The notes under the pieces: model-generated
The model's input: the letters and a program-made list of their open reading frames with translations, nothing else
The model's database searches: none
Told to the model about the DNA's origin: nothing
Translations under genes and position numbers: made by a program
Shown: piece by piece, positions 1 through 11,651 of the stretch
Position numbering within the stretch: the first letter of the stretch is position 1
Layout: every line of letters begins with the position of its first letter
Source of the DNA: Trichosphaerium sp. ATCC 40318
Taxonomy: Eukaryota; Discosea; Flabellinia; Trichosidae
Assembly (NCBI GenBank): GCA_038496445.1
Contig: JALMLS010000315.1
Span: 62,001-126,000, forward strand
Reading direction: 5' to 3'
Length of the DNA stretch: 64,000 nucleotides

Positions 1-448
1 GATTTCGTAAAGATCATCCGGTAATTCGACAGAAGAAGCGAATGTCGGTTCAAGCCAAAGGTAGAAGGTTCTACCGTTGATGTTAGACACTCTGTACCTA
101 TAGACATCACTAGAACCGCCCATCTTGTCAATTGTCAACTGAACGAATGGATTTGCCAAGAATAATTGAATGTGGTTGACCCTCCTCGATTTGCTATTAT
201 CAACGGCCACACTGACAGTACTTTGTACAACTATTTTACGGGAGCCCTTAACCTTGAAGCAGCAATATTGTAATTACCAAGCAAAAAAATGGATTATCTG
301 TTTTGTCGATAATCAGTGTCAATTCCGTAGGCTTGTTGTTCTTCTTCAGTGTTATAAGGTTAAAGTACAACAAAGTACCGAGATAAGGTGACTGATAACA
401 ACAATGGAGGTTCTGCTAATTGTGATAGTATGAATAGTTGGTAAATTT
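1..448 (-). CDS. Partial multi-exon gene, product not recognised
   Basis: Two exons on the minus strand (448-379 and 252-1) join in phase across a GT-AG intron. They give a continuous frame that leaves the window at base 1. The frame includes TISRTSIVVISHLIS and then VNHIQLFLANPFVQL, followed by SNINGRTFYLWLEP. It has the look of a beta-rich region of a large protein. A VPS13-type lipid-transfer protein came to mind but I cannot support it. The upstream end is open at the acceptor near 448. An intact plus-strand ORF begins at 513, so any further 5' exon would have to overlap that gene or lie beyond it. That leaves a partial gene or a remnant as possible readings. Confidence 0.4.
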
Positions 449-512
449 CTGAAAGAAAAAAACGACTTAGCAGTGTTACACAAACTTATACAAACCAATT
501 GTAAGTACACCG

Positions 513-854
513 ATGACATCCATTTACGTAGTATTTCTCTATATAGACTACAGAAAGGACGTAACAATAAAACACTTGAAGGCATTCGGAGATAGAACAA
601 AGGCAATTCAGTTTGCACAAAAATTCAGTGAGAAAGCGGACAATGATGACGAAACATACCTTCCACCAGGCGCTATTGTTCAACCTGTAGCACCTCCTGA
701 GCCTAAACGAGCTGCATACGTTACAATTGACGACTTAGAGTTTGACGAGCCAACTGGAGGATCAAAACGATGTAAAACTGCTTTTCAAGGTACAAGCGGT
801 GAATACAGCTCATACAAAGCGCGTATTGGCGTTAAAAAAATACCTTTCGAATAA
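513..854 (+). CDS. Small single-exon protein of 113 aa, unknown
   Basis: An ATG at 513 opens an uninterrupted frame to TAA at 852-854. Composition is protein-like: an N-terminal hydrophobic start (MTSIYVVFLYIDYRK), a charged middle rich in K, D and E, a proline-rich stretch (PPGAIVQPVAPPEPKR), and a basic C-terminus ending in IPFE. No signal peptide or membrane span is convincing. I do not recognise a family. It lies head-to-head with the partial minus-strand gene at 1-448. It lacks introns, unlike most neighbours, which is common for very small genes. It is called because codon choice and length exceed what the AT-rich background normally leaves open. Confidence 0.5.
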   Translation: MTSIYVVFLYIDYRKDVTIKHLKAFGDRTKAIQFAQKFSEKADNDDETYLPPGAIVQPVAPPEPKRAAYVTIDDLEFDEPTGGSKRCKTAFQGTSGEYSSYKARIGVKKIPFE

Positions 855-1021
855 AACCTGCCTATAACGTATCATCATGCTTCGTTGTAGCGAAGCGCGT
901 ACGGTACGGGTTTCCTAGAAACCTCAGAACAATACAATCTTGTTTACATTAGTTGACCATCTGCGTTCAGTACCGCGCTTTCTTTCAAGTAGAAAAACAT
1001 TTTCGGACCAGTATTGCACTC

Positions 1022-2886
1022 ATGTCTCGCAATCCTTCTCTAGATAAACTACAAAACCCAGAAGAAGCAACAAAGGCACCTTTTTTAAACCAAAACAGTA
1101 CCTGTTCATAATTAACACGTGACGAACGTTAGGTCATATCGTGGATGTGTAATGGGCCTGTTCCTGAGCCGAACATATCGAATACTGATACAGTAATAGT
1201 AAAAAGTGATAATGTGAAAGAGGTAACGTTCTACAGTGCTCTCTTGGAAGGTTTTAACGTAAGACATAGCTACATAATTTATTAACGTGCCACAGAGAAA
1301 TAACAGGAGCTGTTGCTCAATCAGCTCTTATTTGGCGTATAGTTTGTACATTAACTCTTCCTGGAGGTGATACGTATCTCAATTTCCTTAAAAGCATCTG
1401 TGAGGATATATACGTACGAATACACAGTTCGCTGCATTACGTTAATACTAGATATCCAGACTCCAGTTCTGGTTTTCGCACCAACGGAAAAAATTGATGA
1501 AGTCAAAAAAAAATTAGTGCACGTGATAAAGAAATAATTTAACCTTACACGTCTGAGAACCTCAACAACATTTACCGTATAATATTATCACCTTACACAT
1601 ATTTAAGGTCATTTCCTAATTGCCCATTTGTAGTTACTTCAGATAAAGCAGTGTTAGAAAGGCAAGTCAAGAGTGAAGTTTATTCAATTCTAAGATTTAA
1701 CAGGTTTTGTTCATTTGAAAGTGTTATATGGATATCATCGCCTCAGCATACAGTTCCTACCGTAAGTTTTGTTCTTGGTTTAACACTTGCTAAAGCAATG
1801 TTCCTTTTCTTTAAGAATATAGCGCTATCAATTAGAGATACTGGTGTGGCAGTTGCTGAGAACAAAGATGATGATTGTGATGAGTTTATTACAAGTAGCA
1901 TTTACGATTCAATAGGAAGAATCAAGAAGGCACCAGTATGTAAAATAGTAGTAGATACACGTACGCTTACACATTGTTGCAATAAATAAAGAAATAATAT
2001 ATTAACTTTAGAGCATGTTGACGAAGAAGAATTGGAACTAGTCGTATGTCTTCATAAATTTTTTTTTTTTTGGAATAAATCAAAGTGAATTGACCCTACT
2101 AGTACGAAAATATTGATACAGCACTTCATGAAGCCTTCTTGGAAGTACCTGTTCTAATATACGGTATATCTGAGAAACCAAGCTCAATTGAGTACGAACA
2201 TGTGGAGGTACAAGCAGTATAGTTCCTTGTATTAAGTACTGACTGTCTTAAGTGTACAGAAGACATTTCTCGCCTTGTTTCGTTTGCCATAGAACCTTTC
2301 AAGTCAAGTGCGAAGGCTACTATAGCATCAAGTGTTTTTAAAGCGGCTTCGAAGGCTATAGTTGACATCAAAGGCAAAGTTGTTTTATCACACTATTTGC
2401 TCAAAACACCACAAAAGTTAAAGCCTATGAATCTTGTTTTTCAGTTGAATGTTGATGGCATTGACAGCAAAAGAGTTCAGTATAAGTCATCTAAAACAAG
2501 GACTAGAACAGACAAAATACTTCTTAACAAAACAAAAATACAATGGTACACCACAACCACCTTCACAACTCACGTGATAAACTTTTTTTGCAGTAAATAT
2601 CATGAAGCTTCAGTTGTAACTCTTTGTATATCTGAAAGAAGGTAAGTTTTTTGTTTTTAAAACAACGTGTATTTTATCACGTGATACAACTAAAGATGAT
2701 AGCTTTATTGGATATGATAAAGTTCTGGGTGCAGCTACAGTAGATATGATGAGTAAAACAGTACAATCTTTAACATTAAAAGTACCTGAAGGAAGGAAAC
2801 AACATGACACTGTACGACCAATATATTTAAGGTATCTAATTTGTTAACCTTTTCCTTTTGATAGTATGCAGATGGGACACTGGTAA
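1022..2886 (+). CDS. Multi-exon gene with a C2-like C-terminal region
   Basis: Several exons can be chained in phase through introns of about 45-55 bases. 'VVDT' joins QHVDEEELELV, then YENIDTALHEAFLEVP, then CTEDISRLVSFAIEPF, each through GTA-type donors. One in-frame TAG near 2220 is removed by a short intron starting at a GTACAAG donor. The C-terminal part (LVFQLNVDGIDSKRVQ, then SFIGYDKVLGAATVD, then LKVPEGRKQHDTVRP) has the alternating beta pattern of a C2 domain. The 'FIGYDKVLG' stretch resembles the end of a copine- or C2-type sandwich, but I see no full set of calcium-binding aspartates. The 5' exons (ATG at 1022, MSRNPSLDKLQNPEE) and the very last exon could not be joined convincingly. 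Exon limits there are approximate, and partial decay is possible. Confidence 0.5.
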
Positions 2887-3275
2887 TCGCTGTTGAATAA
2901 AACAATGAGTAATTTGAGGATAAACCAAATAAACATCATAAATTGAAACGTAAATTAAAGTGCACCATGCGATTTTTTCAATAATATGTTTTTGCCATAA
3001 CATTATGCTTATCTCCGCTAAAAGCTACTTCTGTAAATCTATTGAATGCACACGTTTTTTGTTGATTTATACCATAATGTTAACACCTTTAAGTACCATC
3101 ATTTAAAAACTCGGATTTCGCTTGTAACATCTATTTTTTTGTACAAACAAAATCCAAAATGATGACGAGGAAAACTAAAAAAAAAAGGAAATTTAGCGAA
3201 ATTTCATTTAGCAGTTTTTTGATTAAAAATTGTGGCGCGTAGTTTGACCAACCCAACCCAAACGATTAAAACACG
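2887..3275. other. Intergenic spacer
   Basis: AT-rich spacer between the C2-like gene and the glutathione transferase. It holds A and T runs and no frame worth calling. The 3' end of the upstream gene and the promoter of the downstream one presumably lie here. I see no clear TATA box. Confidence 0.5.
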
Positions 3276-4275
3276 ATGACAACAGAAGAAGATAATATGC
3301 TTAAGCTATACTCAGTGGCAACACCAAACGGACAAAAAGTAGGCATAGCACTAAAAGAAATGGGTATTCCATTCATAGGTAACAAACAACACGCCAAAAC
3401 ACATTTTGGTGAAAAAGCGCACCGTTTTAAAAATAACCACTCGGTTGCTTCAACTCCCTCTTACTATTTTTTCAAGGCCATAGAGTTCATGTTGGCCGTG
3501 GAGAGCAGTATAAACCGGAATTCTTAAAAAAGAACCCGAATCACAAAATTCCAGTTATAATCGACCCGAATCTACCAGGTATGTACTTTTCTACGCGCAT
3601 TGTATTGTTTACGGATGTTTTAAACTATTTTGTGTCTAAAACGATAAAAACAGCATTTTTAGGTTCGTAGTTTGTATTCCGTATCCTTGACACTCTTTTA
3701 GATGGTCCAGAAGTAAAATTATACGAGTCTGGAGCGATTATGCTTTATTTAGCTGAAAAATCCGGAAAATTCCTTTCACAAGATCCAGTAAAGCGAAGCG
3801 ACACAATCAAGTGGTTATTTTGGCAAAACTCTCAGATGGGTCCAATATTCGGTGAGTTTCATAATTCCTCTTGGTTATTCACTTACTTTATTTTGCGATT
3901 CCAGCTCAATTTGTTCACTTTGTTACTTTCGCCAAAGAGAGAAAAGAGTACAGTATAGCTCGTTTTGGCAAGGAGACTCACCGGATTCTTGGTGTCTTGG
4001 ATAATCACCTTAAAGGTAGAAGGTATATAGTAGGTGATGAGTACTCTATTGCTGATATGTCGGTCATCCCGTGGTTGAACACAATGTCACTTAAGTATGG
4101 AAAAAAAAAAACCAATACAATCTGTTGTTTGTACTTACGTTGCTTAAGGCTCAAGAGAGTATTACAGAAAGAAACAGACAAAGGATGGGAATATCCAAAC
4201 ATAGACTCGTTCCTTGATCGTGTAATGGAGCGCCCAGAGACTCTTGAAGGCATCAGAGTATTGCCTTTCACTTAA
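3276..4275 (+). CDS. Glutathione S-transferase, YfcG/Ure2-like class
   Basis: Four or five exons join in phase (3276-3378, 3477-3578, 3702-3851, 3905 onward; a possible short intron lies at about 4094-4146). The N-terminal thioredoxin-like half reads LKLYSVATPNGQKVGIALKE. It continues with a YKPEFLKKNPNHKIPVI segment carrying the cis-proline and then YESGAIMLYLAEKSGKFL, the glutathione-gamma-glutamyl binding 'ES' motif. The helical half contains KWLFWQNSQMGP, then YIVGDEYSIADMSVIPWL, the N-capping box typical of GSTs. The end, ERPETLEGIRVLPF, matches bacterial and fungal YfcG/YghU/Ure2-type enzymes, which act as disulfide-bond reductases as well as transferases. The catalytic position carries Thr/Asn (TPNG) rather than Tyr, as in that class. 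No targeting signal is seen, so it is probably cytosolic. Confidence 0.93.
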
Positions 4276-4472
4276 GTCACAACAGCCTTAAAATTTGTAC
4301 AGTTTGGTAAAAATCTGATGTTAAGTATTTGTGGGGCGTAACCTTGTCTAGTCATAGCCTCAATAAAAGCACCTTTTTATTTGTTTTTGTGAGCTACTGC
4401 TCCTTTGATTTAAAAGGTCATACAGAAAGGGTGAATAACATATGAAGTGACAAGTTATTTAATCAAGTATTG

Positions 4473-7400
4473 CTATTCCATGTTGGCTTGCATGTACCAG
4501 TAATTTTGTGTTGTCACCATGCTATAGAAATTAACAGCGGTGTGTTCTATACGCTTATCATGAATATCTATTATGAGCGCTAAACCCGGTGATTCAACAC
4601 AAAACTTGTGAAAACCTGGCATCTTTGAAAGTAACAATCCACCTCTAAAGCAAGAAAAGTAAGCTCTTGAAGGTTGTACCACCTCCATTAAAACATTCAC
4701 TTTAAAAAATTTTACCTTACGACATCATAAGGATCCTGCAATGAGTTTCTGATATTAAACGAAATGCCAGCCTTAAAAAACAATCAGTTTGAACGCAACA
4801 TTTTATGGATGTGACAGAAAAAAAAAAACGTTTACTTTTTTGAGATCTTGGGTTAGGCTGCTTCTCATTTCGCTGGTGATACCTCTGCCTATATAGATGT
4901 TATACATAGTAGGTTATATCAAAAGGATTTAACTCGTTACCTGAAAGGACTATCGCATTCCACAATTCTTCCTGAATTGATGATGCACATTTTTCTATTG
5001 CAGATTTAACAGCATTGGCATAATCTTCTCCCACTATTATTACAACTGCATCTTTAATAACGGCTCCACAATACACTAAATGGTGTTACTAAAAAAAGTT
5101 CCACAGATTACTTACCTGGTGCTACACACCGGACTTCGTGACCAAGAGATATGACAACACCTACATATTATTAAACATCTTTTTTTTTTTAGTTCAAGGC
5201 CAAAAGCACCATTTGTCAATCCATGATTTAGAAGTATGAGTGTGGCCGCATTAGCTATAGATATACTAGGAATATTACAAGTAATAAATAGGATATTCTT
5301 TATAGCCATTTTGTGTTTCTTCGACCAACCTAAATGAAGAGAGTAAGCATATTTGGTTAGTAACTTTTTCGTGTTTGTTTACCGGTTGGTGGCTCGGCAA
5401 TCAATAATGGATGATGGTTAGGTACTCTTTTCCATTCACAAAACATGCCAGCGATAAATTCTGGTAGTGTAGAGCTTTCAAAAACAAAACGTTAACAAAC
5501 AAGCAAGTTTTGGTTTTGATAAAAAAATCACACCCATCAACAACGTTTCCTTCTTTGGTGGTCCTAATAATAATTATTATTATGACTTTATAATAGGAAC
5601 CTTATTTTTAAAAAGGTGTCCATCTTGCCAGTTTTTTGAGGAAGGTAGAGGAGAGCCGTAAATATTTATCTCAGTTTTTTCCAAAAAAAATAAGAATGAA
5701 TCAGACTTCACGTGCCTGTGTTGAATTTCTTTTGGATGGTTTTGCTCAATATCTTCTCCTATATAGTATCTACTCCATTTTATCCTACGTGTGTGCAAAT
5801 CAAATATACTAGTACCAGTGAATTAGACAAAACATCTTTTCAAAAAAAAACTAGGAAAAGAAGTGCAATAAAAAACTGTACCGTGGCGCTTTTGCTACAA
5901 TTGCTTTTATTTCTTGGAATTGCTCTCTATCAGTTCTAGTTGTGCATAAACCACCTTTGATAGAATAGCTTCCAAGATCAAATACAGCTACAACAAGAAA
6001 AATAAATAACAAGCAACAATACAATTTCTGTACCAAATTCAAGGCCCTTGCTTTTGCTCAGACCTTCAACAATACTGCGTTGCTTGTAGACACTATACCA
6101 ATCTTTCACTGCAGGTTCAATCTAAACCAGTTAACATAAAGACCATTCAAAAGATCCGTGTGAGTACTTTAAGTTGCCCTTTAGCATTTATTGCTCTCAA
6201 ACCACCTACTGCATTATTCCATCTCTTCTTGTATTTATCACTCCATATACTGCCATCCCTTGCAATAATATAGTACACCTTGTACAAGTTTAGCAATAGT
6301 ATAAAATAAAGAAGTATAAAATAGCTAATACCCTTGAAGTAGCAAATACTGAAACAACTTCTTTCGGAGAAAGATATTCAAAGATCATACAATATAATTC
6401 TATGGGCAGAGGTAAACTATCAAGTTGTTCAAAGTCTATCATTTATCATAAGTATGTAAGGCAAGCTATTAAAAATAAGGTAGTAGCAGTATTAGTACCA
6501 GAAACATCAATGGCTTCATGTTGAAGTTTTATTGCTTTTCTGTAAGTTTCAATAAATCCTTTTGTGTCTCCTGCTTCTTCAAGATCATATGCCTATAACT
6601 TGTTTATTCTCGAGTCTCCCAGATATATTTCGTTCATACCTTGTTGTAATAGAAAACTGTCTTCAAATAACCTGGATCTTTTGTAAATCTATTGGACAAG
6701 GACGTGGCAGATTGGTCAACACGCATAAACATAATTTCCGTTCTGAAAATATATTTCACACCCTAAAAAAAAAAGTCACGTTGGTTACCACATAACTAAG
6801 ACGCTTGGGCGTTTTTTGTTTACGAATGTGTACCTTAATAACAGGATCTCCTTGATGTAATACATTGTGATTAAACACAAGTGCAGTACCTGCTTTAGGG
6901 CTAACTTTGACTGCTTCTTCATCACCATCATAAAACACAGTATTTCCCCCTTTTGAAGAATTGTTAACCCAGTTCTCAAATAAAGTACCAACCTTCGAAA
7001 TCATCGTTCAGGTAGACAACAACAGTAAAAACACTGCACTCGTCATGACGAGGAACCCAAGGGCCATCGATATGCTTGTTAAATGACCCACCTTTAGTGT
7101 ATTTTCCAAACTAATAAAAAAAGAAATTAAAACAAAGTCAATTGTAACCATTCTACCTTAAAACACTCGTTCAACCGAGATGGACGCCATAAACCACCAT
7201 TACCGAATCCCATTGGGCGAATTTGAACATCAGATCTGGTTAAAGTGCCCTGTAAAAAGTAAGGAAGTTAAGTTACGAATAAGCAAGAAAAACCAGAAAG
7301 CATAATTTAGTTAAATGACGTGACCACAACGTACTTCCAATCGTTTCCAAAGACTATTTGCTAAACTGTCAGATAGTATAATAAGCTGTTCATTGGATCT

Positions 7401-8478
7401 ATAGTCTTTAGGAAACTGTTTCTTCAAAGATTTCCAACCAATCTTCTCACACTTGTTTATGTAATAATCACACTCAGTCTTAGACATAATACCATCCACA
7501 GTGAAGCACTTTGCACCAGGTACTTTAAGAGATCTACGCTTTACTGTTGCCGGTTGTAAAAGAGATGCTGGAGTTTTTATACGCTTATACTTATTGCCAG
7601 AAGTAACAACCATGTCTTCAACAGTTATGTCCTTACAACACAACTTTTAATGAAATGCGAACAAAAAACCAATCAAAACAAAACTATACCTCTTCTAGTA
7701 CAGGAGGGTTTAAGAGTATTTCTCCAACAGTCTTCAGTTCATCTCCTTGTGGAATCCTATCAAAGAAAAAGGAGTAAATAAACGAACAAGCTCACAAGCA
7801 CACTCTGTTTTAAATCCAACATTAATTTTTGTTTCATCGACTTTTAGTCCTGATAGCTATTTAACGTACTGTTGGAGAGGTAACTGCCAAACGTGATACT
7901 TTCTACTGGATGCATTTGAACCTTCAAAAAATTAAACAACTTCTATTAACAACAACAAGCTTACCAGCTTTACGCAACAAACGCAGTGCATCCCATTGCT
8001 TTGCCAAGCATGCAACTATAATTATATTCAGTACTTTATTCAATATACTGTCACGTGCTTTCAAAAGGAAAAGGCCATAAACTCGAATGTAAATTGATAT
8101 CGGCACCACAACCAATAAGATAATCGATTACTTCTACATTGCCCTAAATTGCAGAAAAAAACTTGTTAGCTGTTTCTCGTTAACAGCGCATCAAATGCTT
8201 TTAAATTGACTCTCACCAGAGCACTTGCTATGTGAAGTAGCGTTGGGCACTGTTTGTCTTGCTTGTAGTCCAGTTTTAGCAAAGTACGGAGTTTGTTGTA
8301 TGCCGCTGGAAGACACGGATATGGCTGTATGTTTTTGGGCGTTACAACGCTGTTTACGCCATCTACATCGAAACTTAATGGTAGAAAACAAAAGAGACAC
8401 CACAGTACGTTTATTAACCCAAACAGTAGCTAAATCCACCGTAAATTTATCTAGCGGCTTTGAAGTAGCACTTCCCAT
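4473..8478 (-). CDS. Ankyrin - 2OG/Fe(II) oxygenase - F-box - actin-like fusion
   Basis: Read from ATG at 8478, about fifteen short exons join in phase, so I treat this as one gene. It starts MGSATSKPLDK, a good N-myristoylation site. Ankyrin-type repeats follow (CPTLLHIASAL; GNVEVIDYLIGCGADIN). Next comes a prolyl-4-hydroxylase-like 2OG oxygenase: HxD iron ligands in FNKHIDGPW, distal His in FNHNVLHQGDP, and 2OG-binding Arg in KYIFRTEIMFMR. A helical linker (GFIETYRKAIKLQHEAID) leads to an F-box (DSLPLPIELYCMIFEYLS) and a W-rich segment. The last third is actin-like: AVFDLGSYSIKGG, then EWKRVPNHHPLLIAEPP, NIPSISIANAATLILL, GVVISLGHEVRCVAP and CFRGGLLLSKMPGF. The nucleotide-binding 'DSG' position reads SLG, so ATP binding is doubtful. 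An F-box would tie it to SCF ubiquitin ligases, with the oxygenase perhaps modifying the bound substrate. The final exon boundary is uncertain. Confidence 0.8.
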
Positions 8479-9440
8479 TTTAAACGTACGCCGTTACCGT
8501 TGTCGAAAGTAACAGTCTTAAACAGCAACAATAACAGTACAATTAGCAGGCTTTAAGGCCAAGTAGTACGTTTAACTTCTAGGGTATATGCAAATTCCCA
8601 GCCAAATATCCACCCAAATTCTCCTACGCTTTTATCGCTTATTCTAATTGTAATGGGCCTGTGGCTTGACTGCGTAAATGACCCTGATTTTGATTTTAGC
8701 AGCATATTTGTAATTGCATCAAGACCTGACAGTTGTGGCAACAGACCAGAAACAATGAACGTTGGTATGGTGCTTGGTATTACTTTTGGTGTTCTTTCCT
8801 TGGTATGTTATTTTGTTTTTGGTGTGGTAGCAATTGTTGACTTGGTGATAGGTAGTCATTGGTCTTCTTGTTATTTTCTTTGTTCCAAGGTTTGAGACAT
8901 GCAATTGAACCATACTTTACATAAAGCAACATTTCTTCTATGCGCATTGTAACAAACAACAAGATTTAAGGCTCTTTGTTCATTTTAAATAACCATTTAA
9001 TTGCTCGTTTTGTCACATCCCTATCGTACCATCGGCTCCTCTTAACAACATGATTTGTAAGCATCCTCTTTGCGCAAATGCAGCATTGGAACATGTGTTG
9101 AGGAGCAAATGTAACAAAACACACATTTATTGTCTGTGTTACTTTGAACTGCCATTTAATTTCTCGTTTTTTCACATCTATCGTACCATCGGCTCCTCAC
9201 AACAACACCTGATTTGAGGGAAGCTATCCCATGGCTTGTTTTACGGACCGGTTTGTTCAGCCATTATCTCTTGGAACCTTAAGACTAACTGTAACATTAC
9301 AAAGATGTTGTGGTTTGGCAATGAGCCAAAAGTCCGGGTTTGAAGCATAATTATAGTTGGTTGTCTGACTTGCTTTTTTTGGCGTTAAAGTCAAAAAAAT
9401 GTCAACTAGCCTGGCCTAGTGTCATTATCACTTTCGAAAC
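8479..9440. other. Intergenic region without a clear gene
   Basis: About 960 bases between two divergently transcribed genes (fusion gene to the left, ceramidase-like gene to the right), so both promoters should be here. An 80-codon frame at 8653-8895 is low in complexity and Val/Phe-rich. I do not call it. The right half holds a diverged direct repeat, listed separately. Confidence 0.5.
8966..9220. repeat. Two-copy direct repeat, units about 80 bases
   Basis: The segment at about 8985-9058 recurs at about 9150-9218 (spacing about 165 bases). Shared cores include CCATTTAATT, then CTCGTTTT, TCACATC and TATCGTACCATCGGCTCCTC. The copies differ by small substitutions and a 2-base gap. It is noncoding and lies upstream of the ceramidase-like gene. 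It could be a remnant of a dispersed element or a duplicated promoter segment. Confidence 0.65.
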
Positions 9441-11547
9441 ATGGAGTACACGCGTGTTTTTCTGGTCCTTCTTCTTGCTGTAGTTACAGCTAGAACAGCC
9501 TTTGATTTTAACACTAATTCTGCGTCACTTCGAGCTGGCGCTGCTAAAGTGAATGCTACGATGCCTATCGGTGTACCTCTTGGTACGTAATTAACTTTTA
9601 GCATTTTTCCTGACACTTTTCTCTAGCTGGATACGTGCGTTCAAACATTAGAACCGTAGCCCTTATTAGCCTCCCTAGGGTGACCGTAGGGTAGAGTTTT
9701 GGCCTATACCGGATATTCTCCCTTACAGTAATTTTATGACTGGAAAGTACGGTCACGTGCTAAATGTTGTCCAAAACAATGTTTTTCTTCTTGTAGACGC
9801 ACATGCGCAATACTAAAACTGTGTTTATAGCGTTGGTCACATTGAACCTATTTGGGTCAAGGCTATTGTTATAGATGATGGTAAAGAAAAGCTTGCGTTC
9901 GTAACTATGGACGGAATAGGGTAATACATCTTTGTAGTCAAGAGAAACTGTTTTTTCAAATTTTAATGTTCTTCTTCAGAGCGGATGGTAACTTAGTAGA
10001 TATGGCTTGGAATATGGCCACCGATGATGGATTCACCGTACCGTTTTCAAACGTGATACTGTCTGCGTCTCATACGCATAGTGGCCCTGGTTTGTTCAAC
10101 AAAAACAATTTTGTTTTTTAACATTTTTTACAGGCGCAATCTCTCCTGAATTTCTGTGGTCTATAGCTCCTGCTACCGATCTTATGGTACCAGAGATACA
10201 AAGGATGTTTGCAGGATGTATTGCCGAAGCTATGGTACTTTATCGCCATGACAATGAAACCAGTTAGTCTGAACTAACTCGGCTAGGTAAAAGCTGAACA
10301 AAACCTTCAGGACGCAATGCTCGGCATTACAGTTGCCAATCTAACAGGCGTAACACGTAACAGACGCGCGAAGATTAGTAAATATGTCAATGTTGACACT
10401 ATCGATCCAAATCTGGCAGTGATTCGAGTGGACGATATGAAAGGTGGTGTCATTGGTACCGGTACGTAATAACAATTTTATATTGAACTTCAGTGTCTTA
10501 AACGCCTTTACCTTTAGTATGGAATTTTGCTATTCATGGTACTTGCTATGGTCCTAGTAATTTGAAATTTTCTGGAGATATAATGGGACACACAAATACA
10601 CTCATTGAGCAAAACATTGGTACGGTTCAATAAAATATATCAAACTCCTAAGTTTGCGATTCTTACTTTTTTCTTAAAGGTGGTGTATCGCTTTTTATCA
10701 ATGCAGATGCTGGAGATATTGATCCAAGTACGTTTAATGATACTTAATAATACTTATAGATCAACGTAGCTTCCGAATCATGTGCACAAGAGCCAAATTT
10801 TTCAGGATCAACAACAATTATGAACAAAGTTGTTCAAGTCCGAAACAGCATTAAAACATCTTCAATCGTTGCCCTCACAGCATACTCTGAGAATGTACCT
10901 TTCGGTTCAACCAACTTGAACGTTACACTAGAACGTTTTGCGAATTGCACAACAGGTACGCAATTCCGCATCAACAAGCATCCTAATGATCGTAATTTAT
11001 TTAGGAGGAGCATTGGATATATGCTCACTCTGCAAAGTCTTGGGTTGTGATATTAACGCTCACCTGGGTGATGCGTGGATAGAAAACAAACCTAAATTCA
11101 CAGCATTCAAAATAGTAGTTGATGATGTTTCAACTGTTGTTGTTACAGTCCCTGGTAAGGCACCTTTTGTTAAGACTTTTTCTGGCTTAGTTTTTTTTTT
11201 TTACCTTAAAGGTGAGGCTTTGATTGAGCTTGGTTGGCAAATTCGTAACGACACAGAAAAGCTTGGGTTTGATCAAACATTGTTCGCTGGATATAGTACG
11301 CCTTGTTAACACGTTTAGAGTAACTTTTGCTTACATCTTGTCAAAAGGTAACGCTCACATGGGATACTTTGCGACAGCAAATGAATACGAAATTGGCGGC
11401 TATGAGTCTCAGCTTACTTTGTGGGGTACTTTTAAAACACGTGTTGTACGATCGGCTAATATGTCTTTAATAGGTATAGACACTGCTAATATGATTCGCA
11501 ATGGTGCTTACAAAGTAGCTTCAAAGATATCCCAAATGTCTCCTTGA
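9441..11547 (+). CDS. Neutral/alkaline ceramidase-like secreted protein
   Basis: ATG at 9441 begins a signal peptide (MEYTRVFLVLLLAVVTA). Exons joined by GTACGT-type introns carry neutral ceramidase landmarks in order: RAGAAKVNATMPIGVPL; WVKAIVIDDGKEKLAFV; the zinc-site motif SASHTHSGPG; NFAIHGTCYG; the active-site loop NADAGDIDP; and GNAHMGYFATANEYEIGGYE before the C-terminus. Neutral ceramidases cleave ceramide to sphingosine and fatty acid outside the cell or in acidic and plasma-membrane compartments. In characterised enzymes the active-site loop reads GDVSPN, with a catalytic Ser. Here it is GDIDP, so that Ser is replaced by Asp. Hydrolysis of ceramide is therefore uncertain, as for the many 'neutral ceramidase N-terminal domain' proteins of unknown substrate. 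Length and C-terminal sandwich domain look complete. The second exon (after 9628) was not fully resolved. Confidence 0.88.
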
Positions 11548-11651
11548 GAATTTTGTGACAGTTATTCCTACTTTTTTCTTTGTCCAAAGAAATTTATCAT
11601 TTCTATTTGTAAGGCTGTTTAATGAATTGACTCATATGTTCCTTATTCATG

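Noticed and set aside
1-448. VPS13 assignment for the partial gene
   Set aside because: Only a vague beta-rich resemblance; no diagnostic motif is visible in the fragment.
2041-2260. In-frame TAG in the C2-like gene as proof of a pseudogene
   Set aside because: A short intron with a GTACAAG donor and a TTAAG acceptor removes it in phase.
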